A stretch of DNA of 37,281 bases, taken from Bacillota bacterium. GTDB taxonomy: Bacteria; Bacillota; Clostridia; Christensenellales; Aristaeellaceae. Below the pieces are notes generated by a model, which made no database searches, had not been told where the DNA came from, and saw only the letters and a program-made list of their open reading frames with translations. A program made the position numbers and the translations under genes. This document shows, piece after piece, positions 1-7,387 of the stretch. Position 1 is the first letter of the stretch, and the number at the start of each line of letters is the position of its first letter. The DNA lies in the NCBI GenBank assembly GCA_023404345.1, contig JAEYCB010000026.1, positions 1-37,281 of the forward strand, written 5' to 3'.

Positions 1-66
1 CAGCATATCTGTGCACAGCATTTCTATCGCCTGACGCTGCTCCGCTTCTTTCTTTAGCATCTTCAT
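1..66 (-). CDS. Transposase N-terminus (partial, IS1182-like)
   Basis: The first 22 codons of a minus-strand gene run off the left edge. An ATG with an AGGACAGG ribosome binding site begins a highly charged start (MKMLKKEAEQRQAIEML and on). This resembles the opening of IS1182-family transposases, which start with a short basic stretch before a conserved LVP..HLLRKID motif; the window ends just before that motif would appear. The family call rests on recall of the N-terminal pattern only. It could instead be any small basic protein. Confidence 0.4.
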   Translation of the reverse strand, partial: MKMLKKEAEQRQAIEMLCTDML

Positions 67-85
67 CACCTGTCCTTAGTATAAC

Positions 86-114
86 AAAAAAGGATGCATG
101 ATGCGACCTTTTTT
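86..114. terminator. Bidirectional stem-loop terminator
   Basis: Six A, GG, a short interrupted stem, CC and six T form an inverted repeat (A86-91 with T109-114). Read on either strand it is a hairpin followed by a T tract. On the minus strand it lies about 70 nt after the flavoprotein stop codon, so it is the likely end of that transcript and insulates the partial gene at 1-66. Confidence 0.55.
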
Positions 115-125
115 GACAGGCTGAG

Positions 126-157
126 CAGACCGTTGGCAGTTTCCTGCCAACGGTCTG
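126..157. other. Perfect 14-bp hairpin after the flavoprotein gene
   Basis: CAGACCGTTGGCAG and its exact complement are separated by TTTC. The hairpin lies 26 nt past the stop codon of the minus-strand flavoprotein gene. Neither side has an adjacent T tract, so it is more likely a transcript-end stabiliser, working together with the terminator at 86-114, than a terminator on its own. Confidence 0.5.
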
Positions 158-182
158 TGTTGGTTCCGTCTAATACTCAGCT

Positions 183-2384
183 TTACTGAAGCGCATAAGC
201 TGCGGCGCTCTCACCGGCCATATAACCAGAGGAGAAGCCCCATCCCAGCGCTACGCCAAACAGGTTGGGATAGGAAACGCCGTCCAGCACAGTGCCAATA
301 GAATCCACACCGGCGGCATACAGTCCGGGAATCGGCTGATCCTGGGTATCGGCGACCCGCATCAGCTCGTCTACCTTAACGCCACCCAGACTGTTGTAGC
401 TCATTACACAGCCAACCACAGCATAGAAGGGGCCGGTCTGATCATACGGATAGAGATAAGCCGGGTTTTTGTAGAACAGGTTATCCTGGCCGGCTTCACA
501 GGCCGCGTTGTAATCTTCTACATTGCGGCGCAGGATCTCGATATCCATGCCCGTCACTTCGGCCAGTTCTTCCAGAGTATCGGCCTTATAAGCCATACCG
601 ATGTCGCAGGCTGCTTCCAACACCTCTTCGATGTTGGTCATGGGCATATTGGAAGGAACCGGGAAGGTGTAAAAGCTGGGATCGGCTTCCTTGTCCATGC
701 CGAGGCCCACGCTGCCCTGATCCCGCAGGATCTCCAGCTGGGACTGAGTAAGAAGCGTGAAGAACTCAGGACCGTTGCTGGACACATAGTTGCTGGAGGC
801 GGTGGGGGAATTGACCTTTTCATCCTCATCCATGAAGCGCTGGCCGGTCTTGCTTACACGCATCAACACCGGCAGGTTGGTGATGGTGTAGGGAATGGTC
901 GTATCCTCCGCGCTGAAGCCGGGTACCTGCACAGGCACCTCGGTCTGGTGCGCGCAGGCACCGCCCACATGGTACTCCTGAGCGCCGACCTCGGTCATCA
1001 TGAGCAGGCCTTCGCCCACGTTCTGTTCAAGGCCCAGCAACTTGAAGTAGCCGCCGTTGTACTTGGTCATCAGTTCCTCGCTACCGCCAAAGCCGCCGGT
1101 GGCCACGATGACGGCCTTGGCATTTACGGTAATTTGGGTTCCATCATACCGTTCCGCTTCCACCCCGACCACCTGTCCGTCCTTTACGATCAGGCTCTTG
1201 CCGGTGGTTTCGTAGAGAATGGTGTCCACATCTTTGCAAAGCTCTTCGAAGGATTCCTTCTGGGTCATGGTGCCAATCGAGTGGTCACGATAGGCCAGCG
1301 TTGTATCGGTAGTCGTACCGGGAATGAAGTGGAAGCCGTTCTCAATCAGCCAGTCTCCCACCTGGCCGGAGATATTCAGAAACTGAGACACCAGATGACC
1401 ATTGACGCTCCAATGGTTTTGGCTCATCCAGTCTTCAAAGGTGGCGCCAACATCGAATGTGACGCCCGCATCCAGCTGAATCTGAGCACCGAATGTCATC
1501 GGTTCAGAGGACAGCGCGCCTGTGCCGCCCAGGCGGCCGGATTTTTCAATCAGCACCACATTGGCACCCTGCTGTGCAGCGCGGGCCGCGGCAGCAGAAC
1601 CGGATGTGCCGCCACCAATGACAACCACATCCGCGTCATACACCTCGTGCGCGTCCGACTTGGCCACCGGCCGGTCAAAGGCAGCCAGGTTCGCCCCCGC
1701 CTGGGTCAGCGCGTCTTTGACCGCAGCGATGAAACCATTGCTGGACACCGTCGCGCCCGCAACGGCATCCACCATCAGGGACTGGCTGTCGATGATGCGC
1801 TGCGGCAGGCGGTCCACCACCGTGCAGAAAATCTGGGGCGTTTCATCCAGCATGTCAATCAGATAATTGGCAAGCCAATGGGTCTCATCAATCAGCGGAT
1901 TTTCCCTCACGATGGTCTCCACCAGCTCGATGTTCTGGATGGTCTGCTCATCCACCGTCACATCTACCACGATGGTGCCGTTCATGCCCTTGGCAGAACC
2001 GCGATAGGTGCCGGGCGTCATATTCGCGGCCACTTCCTCGGTTTCACTGCCCGAAGCAGCCTGAAGAGCCTGCTCTACAGCCTTTTTCACCGCATCGCTG
2101 GTGATGGTCGCGCCGGCCACACCATCGACCTGGGTAGAACCCGCCTGTACGATTGCCTCGGGAAGCTCTTCAATAGCGCAGGAACCCACACCAGGGGTTT
2201 CGTCATCTCCTACGGCTTCAACCGCCGTAATGCTTCCATCCGTCAGGGTGACGCTAACGCGCACCTCGCCGCCAAAGCCCTTGGCCGTTCCTTCAAAAAT
2301 GCCGCTTTCTCCCTCTGCTGCGGCAGGCAGGCAGCTGCACAGCATGGCTATACAGCAAAGAATTGTTACCCATCTTTTGAACAT
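183..2384 (-). CDS. Exported FMN-binding / FAD-dependent fumarate reductase-type flavoprotein
   Basis: A predicted extracytoplasmic reductase of 733 residues. The start chosen is the ATG at 2384, behind AGGGGG; 26 more upstream codons are open but unsupported. Residues 1-24 look like a signal peptide (ILCCIAMLCSCLPAAA), possibly with a degenerate lipobox ending at Cys. Two FMN_bind domains follow, each ending in the flavinylation-type motif (DGVAGATITS and DAVAGATVSS), whose Thr receives FMN from ApbE in known homologues. The remaining 500 or so residues are an FAD_binding_2 domain: dinucleotide motif VVVIGGGTSGSAAA, then GRLGGTGALSS, and the C-terminal GVDSIGTVLDGVSYPNLFGVALGWG typical of fumarate/urocanate reductases in shortened form (see 240-330). 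Such enzymes use small organic acids or enoates as electron acceptors; the substrate cannot be told from sequence. It is probably repressed by the neighbouring TetR protein. Confidence 0.9.
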   Translation of the reverse strand: MFKRWVTILCCIAMLCSCLPAAAEGESGIFEGTAKGFGGEVRVSVTLTDGSITAVEAVGDDETPGVGSCAIEELPEAIVQAGSTQVDGVAGATITSDAVKKAVEQALQAASGSETEEVAANMTPGTYRGSAKGMNGTIVVDVTVDEQTIQNIELVETIVRENPLIDETHWLANYLIDMLDETPQIFCTVVDRLPQRIIDSQSLMVDAVAGATVSSNGFIAAVKDALTQAGANLAAFDRPVAKSDAHEVYDADVVVIGGGTSGSAAAARAAQQGANVVLIEKSGRLGGTGALSSEPMTFGAQIQLDAGVTFDVGATFEDWMSQNHWSVNGHLVSQFLNISGQVGDWLIENGFHFIPGTTTDTTLAYRDHSIGTMTQKESFEELCKDVDTILYETTGKSLIVKDGQVVGVEAERYDGTQITVNAKAVIVATGGFGGSEELMTKYNGGYFKLLGLEQNVGEGLLMMTEVGAQEYHVGGACAHQTEVPVQVPGFSAEDTTIPYTITNLPVLMRVSKTGQRFMDEDEKVNSPTASSNYVSSNGPEFFTLLTQSQLEILRDQGSVGLGMDKEADPSFYTFPVPSNMPMTNIEEVLEAACDIGMAYKADTLEELAEVTGMDIEILRRNVEDYNAACEAGQDNLFYKNPAYLYPYDQTGPFYAVVGCVMSYNSLGGVKVDELMRVADTQDQPIPGLYAAGVDSIGTVLDGVSYPNLFGVALGWGFSSGYMAGESAAAYALQ

Positions 2385-2460
2385 GATGCTACCCCCTGTT
2401 TTTTTCAGAGCGTTCAAGCCGGCTCGCCCTGTTTTTTGCTCTGCCGGAAAGACAGTCCCC

Positions 2461-2489
2461 ATTATATATTAAACTGACTAGTCGGTCAA
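2461..2489 (-). promoter_or_regulatory. Promoter of the flavoprotein gene
   Basis: On the minus strand TTGACC (2484-2489) and a perfect TATAAT (2461-2466) are separated by 17 nt. Transcription would start near 2454, leaving a leader of about 70 nt before the ATG at 2384. Confidence 0.8.
2472..2488. promoter_or_regulatory. Putative TetR-family operator
   Basis: An imperfect palindrome centred on GACTAGTC (2476-2483), extended to CTGACTAGTCGG, lies inside the promoter spacer and overlaps the -35 box. Palindromes of this shape and position are typical TetR-family operators. The TetR-like gene lies directly upstream on the same strand, so repression by steric block is the natural reading; this is inference. 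Confidence 0.6.
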
Positions 2490-2535
2490 TATAAGATTGA
2501 TAAAAAATAAATATGCTAGATTTGCAAACCAAAGA

Positions 2536-2573
2536 CAAAAAATGCGAAGGGAAAAATTTATCTTTCCCTTCGC
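2536..2573 (-). terminator. Terminator of the TetR-family gene
   Basis: An 11-bp stem, GCGAAGGGAAA with its complement (2544-2554 and 2563-2573), is followed on the minus strand by ATTTTTT. It lies 27 nt past the stop codon of the regulator, so the regulator and flavoprotein genes are separate transcripts. Confidence 0.8.
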
Positions 2574-2599
2574 TTTAACACAGCTGGCAATACGCCGTT

Positions 2600-3184
2600 T
2601 CATGGCTCAAAGATCCGCCAGATACGCTCTGAAGCATATAAAACAAACTGCTCGTCCTTGGCCAAATGGGGATAGGACACAATGTACAATACCAGGTGAA
2701 ACGCCATGGTCGATGCGGAAATCATCGTGTATTCGCGATAAGGTTCAGGAATGCGGGGTAGCAGTTTTTCAAGCAGAGCGGGCACATCGAACAGGCCGGA
2801 GATTTTCTGGTGAAAAGATGAAGTAGCCAGGCTATTATGCATCACATCATTATAGCGTTCTGAAAAAAGCACTTCATTGGGAAAATCTAGCCCCCAGGAA
2901 AGCGACCGGCGAATCATGTCGTATACGATTTGCTTTTCCGGCGCGAAAAAGTCCACCCCTTCAGTGGACAGCCGGCCCGCATGCTCATGCGCTGAAGAAT
3001 AGGCGGTGCGTAGCAGCGTTTCCTTGTTGCAAAAGTAGTGAAACAGAGTACCCTTGCTCACATGGGCGTCGTCACAGACCATCTGCGTAGTCATGCGTTC
3101 CCCTTCCTGAACAAATAAGCGGTATGTGCTTTTCAAAATCTTTTCCCGCATATGATCCCGATGGGCATCACTCACCTGTGGCAT
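2600..3184 (-). CDS. TetR/AcrR-family transcriptional regulator
   Basis: A DNA-binding repressor of 194 residues. The ATG at 3184 is chosen because AAAGGAGG lies 8 nt upstream; 20 more codons are open but carry no such site. The N-terminal helix-turn-helix is plain at residues 26-56 (MTTQMVCDDAHVSKGTLFHY), matching the TetR pattern ...VSKGTLFHYF.NKE.LL. The C-terminal ligand domain is not assignable to a subfamily. The gene is transcribed toward the exported flavoprotein but ends in its own terminator. The palindrome in the flavoprotein promoter is its most likely target, with the inducer perhaps being the reductase substrate. Confidence 0.88.
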   Translation of the reverse strand: MPQVSDAHRDHMREKILKSTYRLFVQEGERMTTQMVCDDAHVSKGTLFHYFCNKETLLRTAYSSAHEHAGRLSTEGVDFFAPEKQIVYDMIRRSLSWGLDFPNEVLFSERYNDVMHNSLATSSFHQKISGLFDVPALLEKLLPRIPEPYREYTMISASTMAFHLVLYIVSYPHLAKDEQFVLYASERIWRIFEP

Positions 3185-3212
3185 GGGAACGCCTCCTTTC
3201 GCCTGTATGAAC

Positions 3213-3241
3213 ATTATACAAAAGCGACGTTGCAAATGCAA
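3213..3241 (-). promoter_or_regulatory. Promoter of the TetR-family gene
   Basis: TTGCAT (3236-3241) and TATAAT (3213-3218) are 17 nt apart on the minus strand. A perfect inverted repeat GTTGCA-AA-TGCAAC (3229-3242) covers the -35 box. It is unlike the GACTAGTC operator of the neighbouring promoter, so autoregulation through the same site is not evident. Confidence 0.6.
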
Positions 3242-3250
3242 CAAAACCTG

Positions 3251-3277
3251 GAGAAGCCCTGTAGGAATACGCTTCTC
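3251..3277 (-). terminator. Weak stem-loop at the recombinase stop codon
   Basis: GAGAAGC and GCTTCTC (3251-3257, 3271-3277) form a 7-bp stem that begins inside the recombinase stop codon. On the minus strand it is followed by only a short GTTTTG. It may be a weak terminator; the TetR promoter lies immediately beyond. Confidence 0.35.
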
Positions 3278-4814
3278 ACAATTTCGGAAGCCGTGGATAC
3301 AGATCGATCACGATTTTCCCATCGTTTCCCTTTTCGTATTCGATGCGGCGTAAAATAGCCTTAAGCAGCATGTTTCTCTCGCGATTGGTCATCCGGTCAT
3401 AACTTTCCAAAAGCGCCTCCGTCTGAGGAATCAGACCGGTACCGCTGTCCCTTGCCGCTTCCAGCCGGTTTTGCAGCGCCTTCAAATCTTCCATTTTGCA
3501 AGCCAGTTCCTCAAGTGTGGATGTCAGCTTTGCGCTACGCTCCTGAAACACTGCCGGTGTATAAACGCCTTGCTCGACCAGATCGTGCGCATTGTCCAGC
3601 TGGATTTTGAGCTTTTCCTCTTCGCGTGTCAAACGGTCCATCTGTGCCTGGCACGCAGCAAGCTCCTCTTCATATCCCGTGGCGTCGATGCGCACGCGAT
3701 AGCCGGAAAGCCATCCCCGCAGTGCCGTGATGATTTCACGCTCCACTGCCTGGTAATCGGCACTGGCATTGTGACAGTTCCGCCCATTGACACATCGAAG
3801 CCGTGCGCGACTTTGCTGGGCAGCTGACAATGTCGTACGTCCCACGCGGCTGCCACAACGGGCACAGAAAATCAGCCCGGCGAAAGCATTTTGCAGATCG
3901 AACGCCTTTTTTACCCTGGCCGATGGCTGCCGCTGATGCCGGATGTCCTGTACCCGCATAAAATCCGTTTCGCTGACAAGCGGTGGGTGCATGCCCTCGT
4001 ACAGTTGATATTCATCCATGCTTTGGCAGCGCTTGACGCGCTTTTTTACTATGCCGTTCTCAATGCTCTTGACCTGCCGGCTCCATCCCCTGCGGATTTT
4101 GCCCATATAGACAGGGTTTGCAAGAATTTGAGCAACGGTGGAGTAGCTCCACAACCCGCCATGGCGCGTAGGAACAGCCAGATCATTCAGCGTGTTGGCA
4201 ATTTGCTTGGTTCCCTCCCTGTGCAAAAACAGATCGAATATCTTCCTCACCACCTCCGCTTCCTGTGGATGCGGCTCCAGCGTGTAGCCCTTCTCGCCCG
4301 TCAACTTCAACCGGCGGTAACCATAGGGTGCGATGCTGGAAATATATTTTCCTTCTGAGGCCGAACTGTCACGCCCACGGATAAGGCGGCGGGTAATGGT
4401 CTTATACTCCCGGCGGCTCATAAACAGGCCAAATTCAAAGTATTCCTCGTCAAATTCATCACTTGGGTCATAGACTTTGGCAGGGGTAATAATCTTGGTA
4501 CCGGTAAATTGGAACACCTGGCTGATGTACGCTTGATCGGCGCTGTTGCCGCGTGCCAGGCGCTCCAGATCCACTACCAGCACCCCTGCATACAGTCCGG
4601 CGTTGACCTCTTCCAGCAGCTTTTGAATCTCCGGTCTGGCCGCGAGGGACTCGCCTGAAACCACCTCATAATAAGTCTTGGTCACATGGTAGCCGCGCTC
4701 TTGCGCCAGGCGATCCAGGATAGCCTCATGCCGCTTGAGCGTTTCTTCGATGCTCATTTCCGCATAATCACGATCGAAGCGGGATTTTCTGAGGTACTTC
4801 GCGTACTGCTCCAT
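3276..4814 (-). CDS. Large serine site-specific recombinase
   Basis: A 512-residue recombinase of the large serine integrase/transposon type (SpoIVCA/TnpX-like). The resolvase domain has the nucleophile Ser11 in YLRKSRFD and the active-site motif DLERLARG (Arg85, Arg88). The Recombinase domain follows (about 160-260), then a zinc beta-ribbon (CARCG and RCVNGRNC, about 318-348) and a long coiled coil (about 375-465), all expected for this family and length. The start is supported by GGGAGA. No phage, conjugation or cargo genes lie nearby. It may be the remnant of an integrative element or a stand-alone DNA switch enzyme; its att sites were not found. It sits just past the terminator of the rseP operon. 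Confidence 0.92.
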   Translation of the reverse strand: MEQYAKYLRKSRFDRDYAEMSIEETLKRHEAILDRLAQERGYHVTKTYYEVVSGESLAARPEIQKLLEEVNAGLYAGVLVVDLERLARGNSADQAYISQVFQFTGTKIITPAKVYDPSDEFDEEYFEFGLFMSRREYKTITRRLIRGRDSSASEGKYISSIAPYGYRRLKLTGEKGYTLEPHPQEAEVVRKIFDLFLHREGTKQIANTLNDLAVPTRHGGLWSYSTVAQILANPVYMGKIRRGWSRQVKSIENGIVKKRVKRCQSMDEYQLYEGMHPPLVSETDFMRVQDIRHQRQPSARVKKAFDLQNAFAGLIFCARCGSRVGRTTLSAAQQSRARLRCVNGRNCHNASADYQAVEREIITALRGWLSGYRVRIDATGYEEELAACQAQMDRLTREEEKLKIQLDNAHDLVEQGVYTPAVFQERSAKLTSTLEELACKMEDLKALQNRLEAARDSGTGLIPQTEALLESYDRMTNRERNMLLKAILRRIEYEKGNDGKIVIDLYPRLPKL

Positions 4815-4829
4815 ACGTGTCTCCCTTCG

Positions 4830-4848
4830 CCGCCGGGCCGCCCGGCGG
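4830..4848. other. GC-only hairpin upstream of the recombinase ribosome binding site
   Basis: CCGCCGGG and CCCGGCGG pair perfectly around a 3-nt loop. The hairpin lies between the stop codon of the 47-codon reading frame and the recombinase ribosome binding site, about 5 nt from the latter. It could hold down recombinase translation or act as a pause site. Confidence 0.5.
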
Positions 4849-4851
4849 GTT

Positions 4852-4995
4852 TCAGCGTCCCTCCGCGGCCTGCCGCCGGTAGGCGTCAGTTACAATTTTA
4901 TTTAACCTGGGTAACCAAGCCTGCAGTTCGCTCTCGCAATACTCATCGTGAATACGCACGAGAGAACGCTCCCCCTCCATTTGCGATGCGATCAT
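4852..4995 (-). CDS. Small hypothetical protein upstream of the recombinase
   Basis: A 47-codon reading frame lies 37 nt upstream of the recombinase on the same strand. It begins at an ATG with a GAAGGATGA sequence just upstream (the spacing is short). The product is charged (starts MIASQMEGERSLVRIHDEYC) with no recognisable domain. Small proteins encoded ahead of transposon recombinases are common, so this may be part of the same element. An overlapping ATG in another frame 4 nt upstream is less good. Reality is uncertain. Confidence 0.35.
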   Translation of the reverse strand: MIASQMEGERSLVRIHDEYCESELQAWLPRLNKIVTDAYRRQAAEGR

Positions 4996-5064
4996 TCATC
5001 CTTCACCCCCCTATATCTTTGCAAGGGGTAGTATGATCCGGTATATGGAAAGTATGCCCTTTTA

Positions 5065-5106
5065 CAAAACAAAAGGCCGTTTGCTTTCTTCAAAAAGCAA
5101 ACGGCC
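5065..5106 (-). terminator. Terminator of the uppS-cdsA-dxr-rseP operon
   Basis: A 13-bp perfect stem (5075-5087 with 5094-5106, beginning GGCCGTTTGC) with a 6-nt loop is followed on the minus strand by TTTTGTTTTG. It lies 12 nt after the rseP stop codon. Confidence 0.9.
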
Positions 5107-5118
5107 CACGCCGCACCT

Positions 5119-6180
5119 TCACTGGAAGATGCGTATCACATCCTTGAAGGTGAAAAACACCATAAATCCGAGCAAAAACACATATCCACCCAGATGGATC
5201 ATCGCCTCCACCTTCTGATGGACAGGCTTACGGCGAATGGCCTCAATCAGCATAAACACCAGCCGCGAGCCGTCCAGACCCGGAATGGGTATCAGGTTTA
5301 CCAATCCCAGGTTGATGGAAATCATCACTGTCAGGTACAGGAAAATCTCCATGCCACCCTGCTTGGTCTGCTCAGCCACCAACTGCACCACACCTACCGG
5401 GCCACTGGTTTCATTTAATCCCTCGCCGGTGGTAAAAAGTTTTCCCAAAGCCGATACAATGGCCGTAGAGGCATCCACGCAGGTGTCCCATGCGGCAGGA
5501 ATCACCTGACCCGCAGGCAGGGGTTCATATCCCTGTTGAATCATAATGCCAATGAGCCAGCGCTCCTCGGTTTCATCATAGCGGGGAGTGATGGTCAGGG
5601 TCTGCTCCTCTCCATCTCTCAAAACGGTGATTTCAATGTCTGAGCCTGCACCCAGGCTGCCGATAGCATCACTCACATCGGTCACGGTGCGCCCGGTCAT
5701 ATCCTGGCCGCCAACGCTAACAAACACATCACCTGCCGCCAAACCGCTTTCAGCGGCAGGCGAACCTTCGGTCACGCTGGCCACAAACGGCGTAGCAATG
5801 GTTACACCGTAAGAGGCCATCAGAACAACGGCCACTACGAAAGCCAGCACCATGTTCATCAGCGGACCCGACACCACGGAAATCATGCGCTTCCAAACGG
5901 GCGCATTATTGTAGTTGCGAGGATCATCCTTCTTTTCTCCATTGGGATCGTCGTCAGTATCGCCATAGAACATGCAGTAGCCGCCCAGGGGGATGGGCCG
6001 AATGGAAAAAACGGTTTCGTGCTTTTTGCTTTTCCACTGAACAAGCTTGGGACCAAATCCGATGGAATACTCCTTGACGGGTATACCACACAGGCGGGCG
6101 GCCGCGAAGTGGCCGAACTCATGTACCGTAATCAGGACGCCCAATAGAACGATAGCAAGCAAAATATACAATACGATCAA
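5119..6180 (-). CDS. rseP: RIP metalloprotease RseP/RasP (site-2 protease)
   Basis: An intramembrane zinc protease of 353 residues that cuts membrane-bound anti-sigma factors and remnant signal peptides. The zinc site HEFGH is at residues 20-24 in the first membrane segment. A PDZ domain occupies about 120-200. The third zinc ligand lies in NLIPIPGLDG near residue 300, with two further membrane spans behind it. The start codon is TTG (6178-6180), preceded by AAGAAAGGA; no ATG fits. It is the last gene of the uppS-cdsA-dxr-rseP operon, 19 nt after dxr, which is its usual place in Firmicutes. ispG and proS or polC, often next, are absent; the operon stops at a terminator followed by a recombinase. 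Confidence 0.95.
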   Translation of the reverse strand: MIVLYILLAIVLLGVLITVHEFGHFAAARLCGIPVKEYSIGFGPKLVQWKSKKHETVFSIRPIPLGGYCMFYGDTDDDPNGEKKDDPRNYNNAPVWKRMISVVSGPLMNMVLAFVVAVVLMASYGVTIATPFVASVTEGSPAAESGLAAGDVFVSVGGQDMTGRTVTDVSDAIGSLGAGSDIEITVLRDGEEQTLTITPRYDETEERWLIGIMIQQGYEPLPAGQVIPAAWDTCVDASTAIVSALGKLFTTGEGLNETSGPVGVVQLVAEQTKQGGMEIFLYLTVMISINLGLVNLIPIPGLDGSRLVFMLIEAIRRKPVHQKVEAMIHLGGYVFLLGFMVFFTFKDVIRIFQ

Positions 6181-6199
6181 AATCCTTTCTTGGAGGGGA

Positions 6200-7369
6200 T
6201 CAGCCTAGCTTATGCAGAACCTGCCGTGCGGTATCCCGCGCGAGGCGGTCAGCTTCCATCACTTGCTCCAGCGACGCAGCAGGCAGATGGCCTACGCGCG
6301 CGAGCGTTTCCTCCACAGTATCGAAGATTCGACCGATTTGCATGGGTTCCTCCCCGCTGGATTGTAACAATTCGCCCACGGCCACCTCGTTGGCCGCATT
6401 AAGCACGCAACCTGCTGCACCGCCTGCTCGCAGGCATTCGCGTGCAAGGCGAACGGAGGGGAAGCGCTCCTCATCCGGGCGCTCAAAGGTCAGGCCACCC
6501 AACGAAAACAGATCCAGCCGGCTGCCGCCGGTAGGCAGACGGTCGGGATAGGCCATGGCGTAGAGGATAGGCAAGCGCATATCCGGCGTACCCAACTGAG
6601 CAATCAGTGCTCCATCAGCAAATTCCACGCCGCTGTGAATGACGCTCTGAGGATGGACCACCACCTCAATCTGCTCCGGGCGCGCATCAAAGAGCCATTT
6701 TGCCTCGATCGTTTCCAGCGCCTTGTTAAACAGCGTAGCAGAATCAATGGTGATCTTCTGCCCCATGACCCAATTGGGATGCTTGAGCGCCTGCTCTTTT
6801 GTGGCCGCCCGGATGTTGTCCTTGCTCCAGGTGCGGAACGGTCCGCCGGAACAGGTCAGGATAATGCGGGAATAAGGATTTTCTCCCGCCCCCTGAAGGC
6901 ACTGAAAGATGGCACTATGCTCGCTATCCACGGGAAGAAGCGAATGCTCGCCTACGCACCGGGCTGCCTCCATTACCAGATGACCGCCCGCTACCAGCGC
7001 CTCTTTGTTGGCCAGCAGCACACGCCGGCCGCCAGCAAGCGCTGTAAGCACGCTCTTTAAGCCCACCATGCCTACCACACTGACCAGCACGTCATCCACA
7101 TCTGCTTGAGCAGCCAATGTGAGCGCTTCCGGACCAAAAACCCATTCACAAAAGCGCAGATCCGCGGGAATATCCTCCTTGGGAATAGGCTGGACCAGAC
7201 CCGCCAGCCGGGGGCGAAATGCGCGCACTTGCTCAAAGAGCTTCTCACGGCTGGAATGTGCAGTAAGCGCAGTCACCTCGAAGCGGTCGGGATGCAGCGC
7301 AGCCACCTCAAGCGCCTGCGTACCAATGCTGCCCGTAGAACCCAGTATAGCCAAACGGCGCTTTTTCAT
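6200..7369 (-). CDS. dxr: 1-deoxy-D-xylulose 5-phosphate reductoisomerase
   Basis: This enzyme converts DXP to 2-C-methylerythritol 4-phosphate with NADPH, the committed step of the MEP isoprenoid pathway. All hallmarks are present in 389 residues: NADPH-binding LGSTGSIGTQAL at the N-terminus, ANKEALVAGG, the metal and substrate site PVDSEHSAIFQCL, LTCSGGPF, and the catalytic-loop segment HPNWVMGQKITIDSATL. The ATG is preceded by AGAGGT. It sits between cdsA and rseP, so one transcript supplies isoprenoid precursor (Dxr), the undecaprenyl chain (UppS) and CDP-diacylglycerol (CdsA). Confidence 0.97.
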   Translation of the reverse strand: MKKRRLAILGSTGSIGTQALEVAALHPDRFEVTALTAHSSREKLFEQVRAFRPRLAGLVQPIPKEDIPADLRFCEWVFGPEALTLAAQADVDDVLVSVVGMVGLKSVLTALAGGRRVLLANKEALVAGGHLVMEAARCVGEHSLLPVDSEHSAIFQCLQGAGENPYSRIILTCSGGPFRTWSKDNIRAATKEQALKHPNWVMGQKITIDSATLFNKALETIEAKWLFDARPEQIEVVVHPQSVIHSGVEFADGALIAQLGTPDMRLPILYAMAYPDRLPTGGSRLDLFSLGGLTFERPDEERFPSVRLARECLRAGGAAGCVLNAANEVAVGELLQSSGEEPMQIGRIFDTVEETLARVGHLPAASLEQVMEADRLARDTARQVLHKLG

Positions 7370-7387
7370 GTGCCAAGACCTCTTTTC

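Noticed and set aside
126..157. The 14-bp hairpin as a classical terminator or an IS end
   Set aside because: No T tract is adjacent on either strand and no matching inverted repeat bounds an element in the window; the nearby 86-114 stem-loop is the better terminator.
948..2477. Plus-strand open frame of 509 codons
   Set aside because: It is antisense to the flavoprotein gene, with no recognisable domain, biased composition and no ribosome binding site; a shadow of a GC-rich gene.
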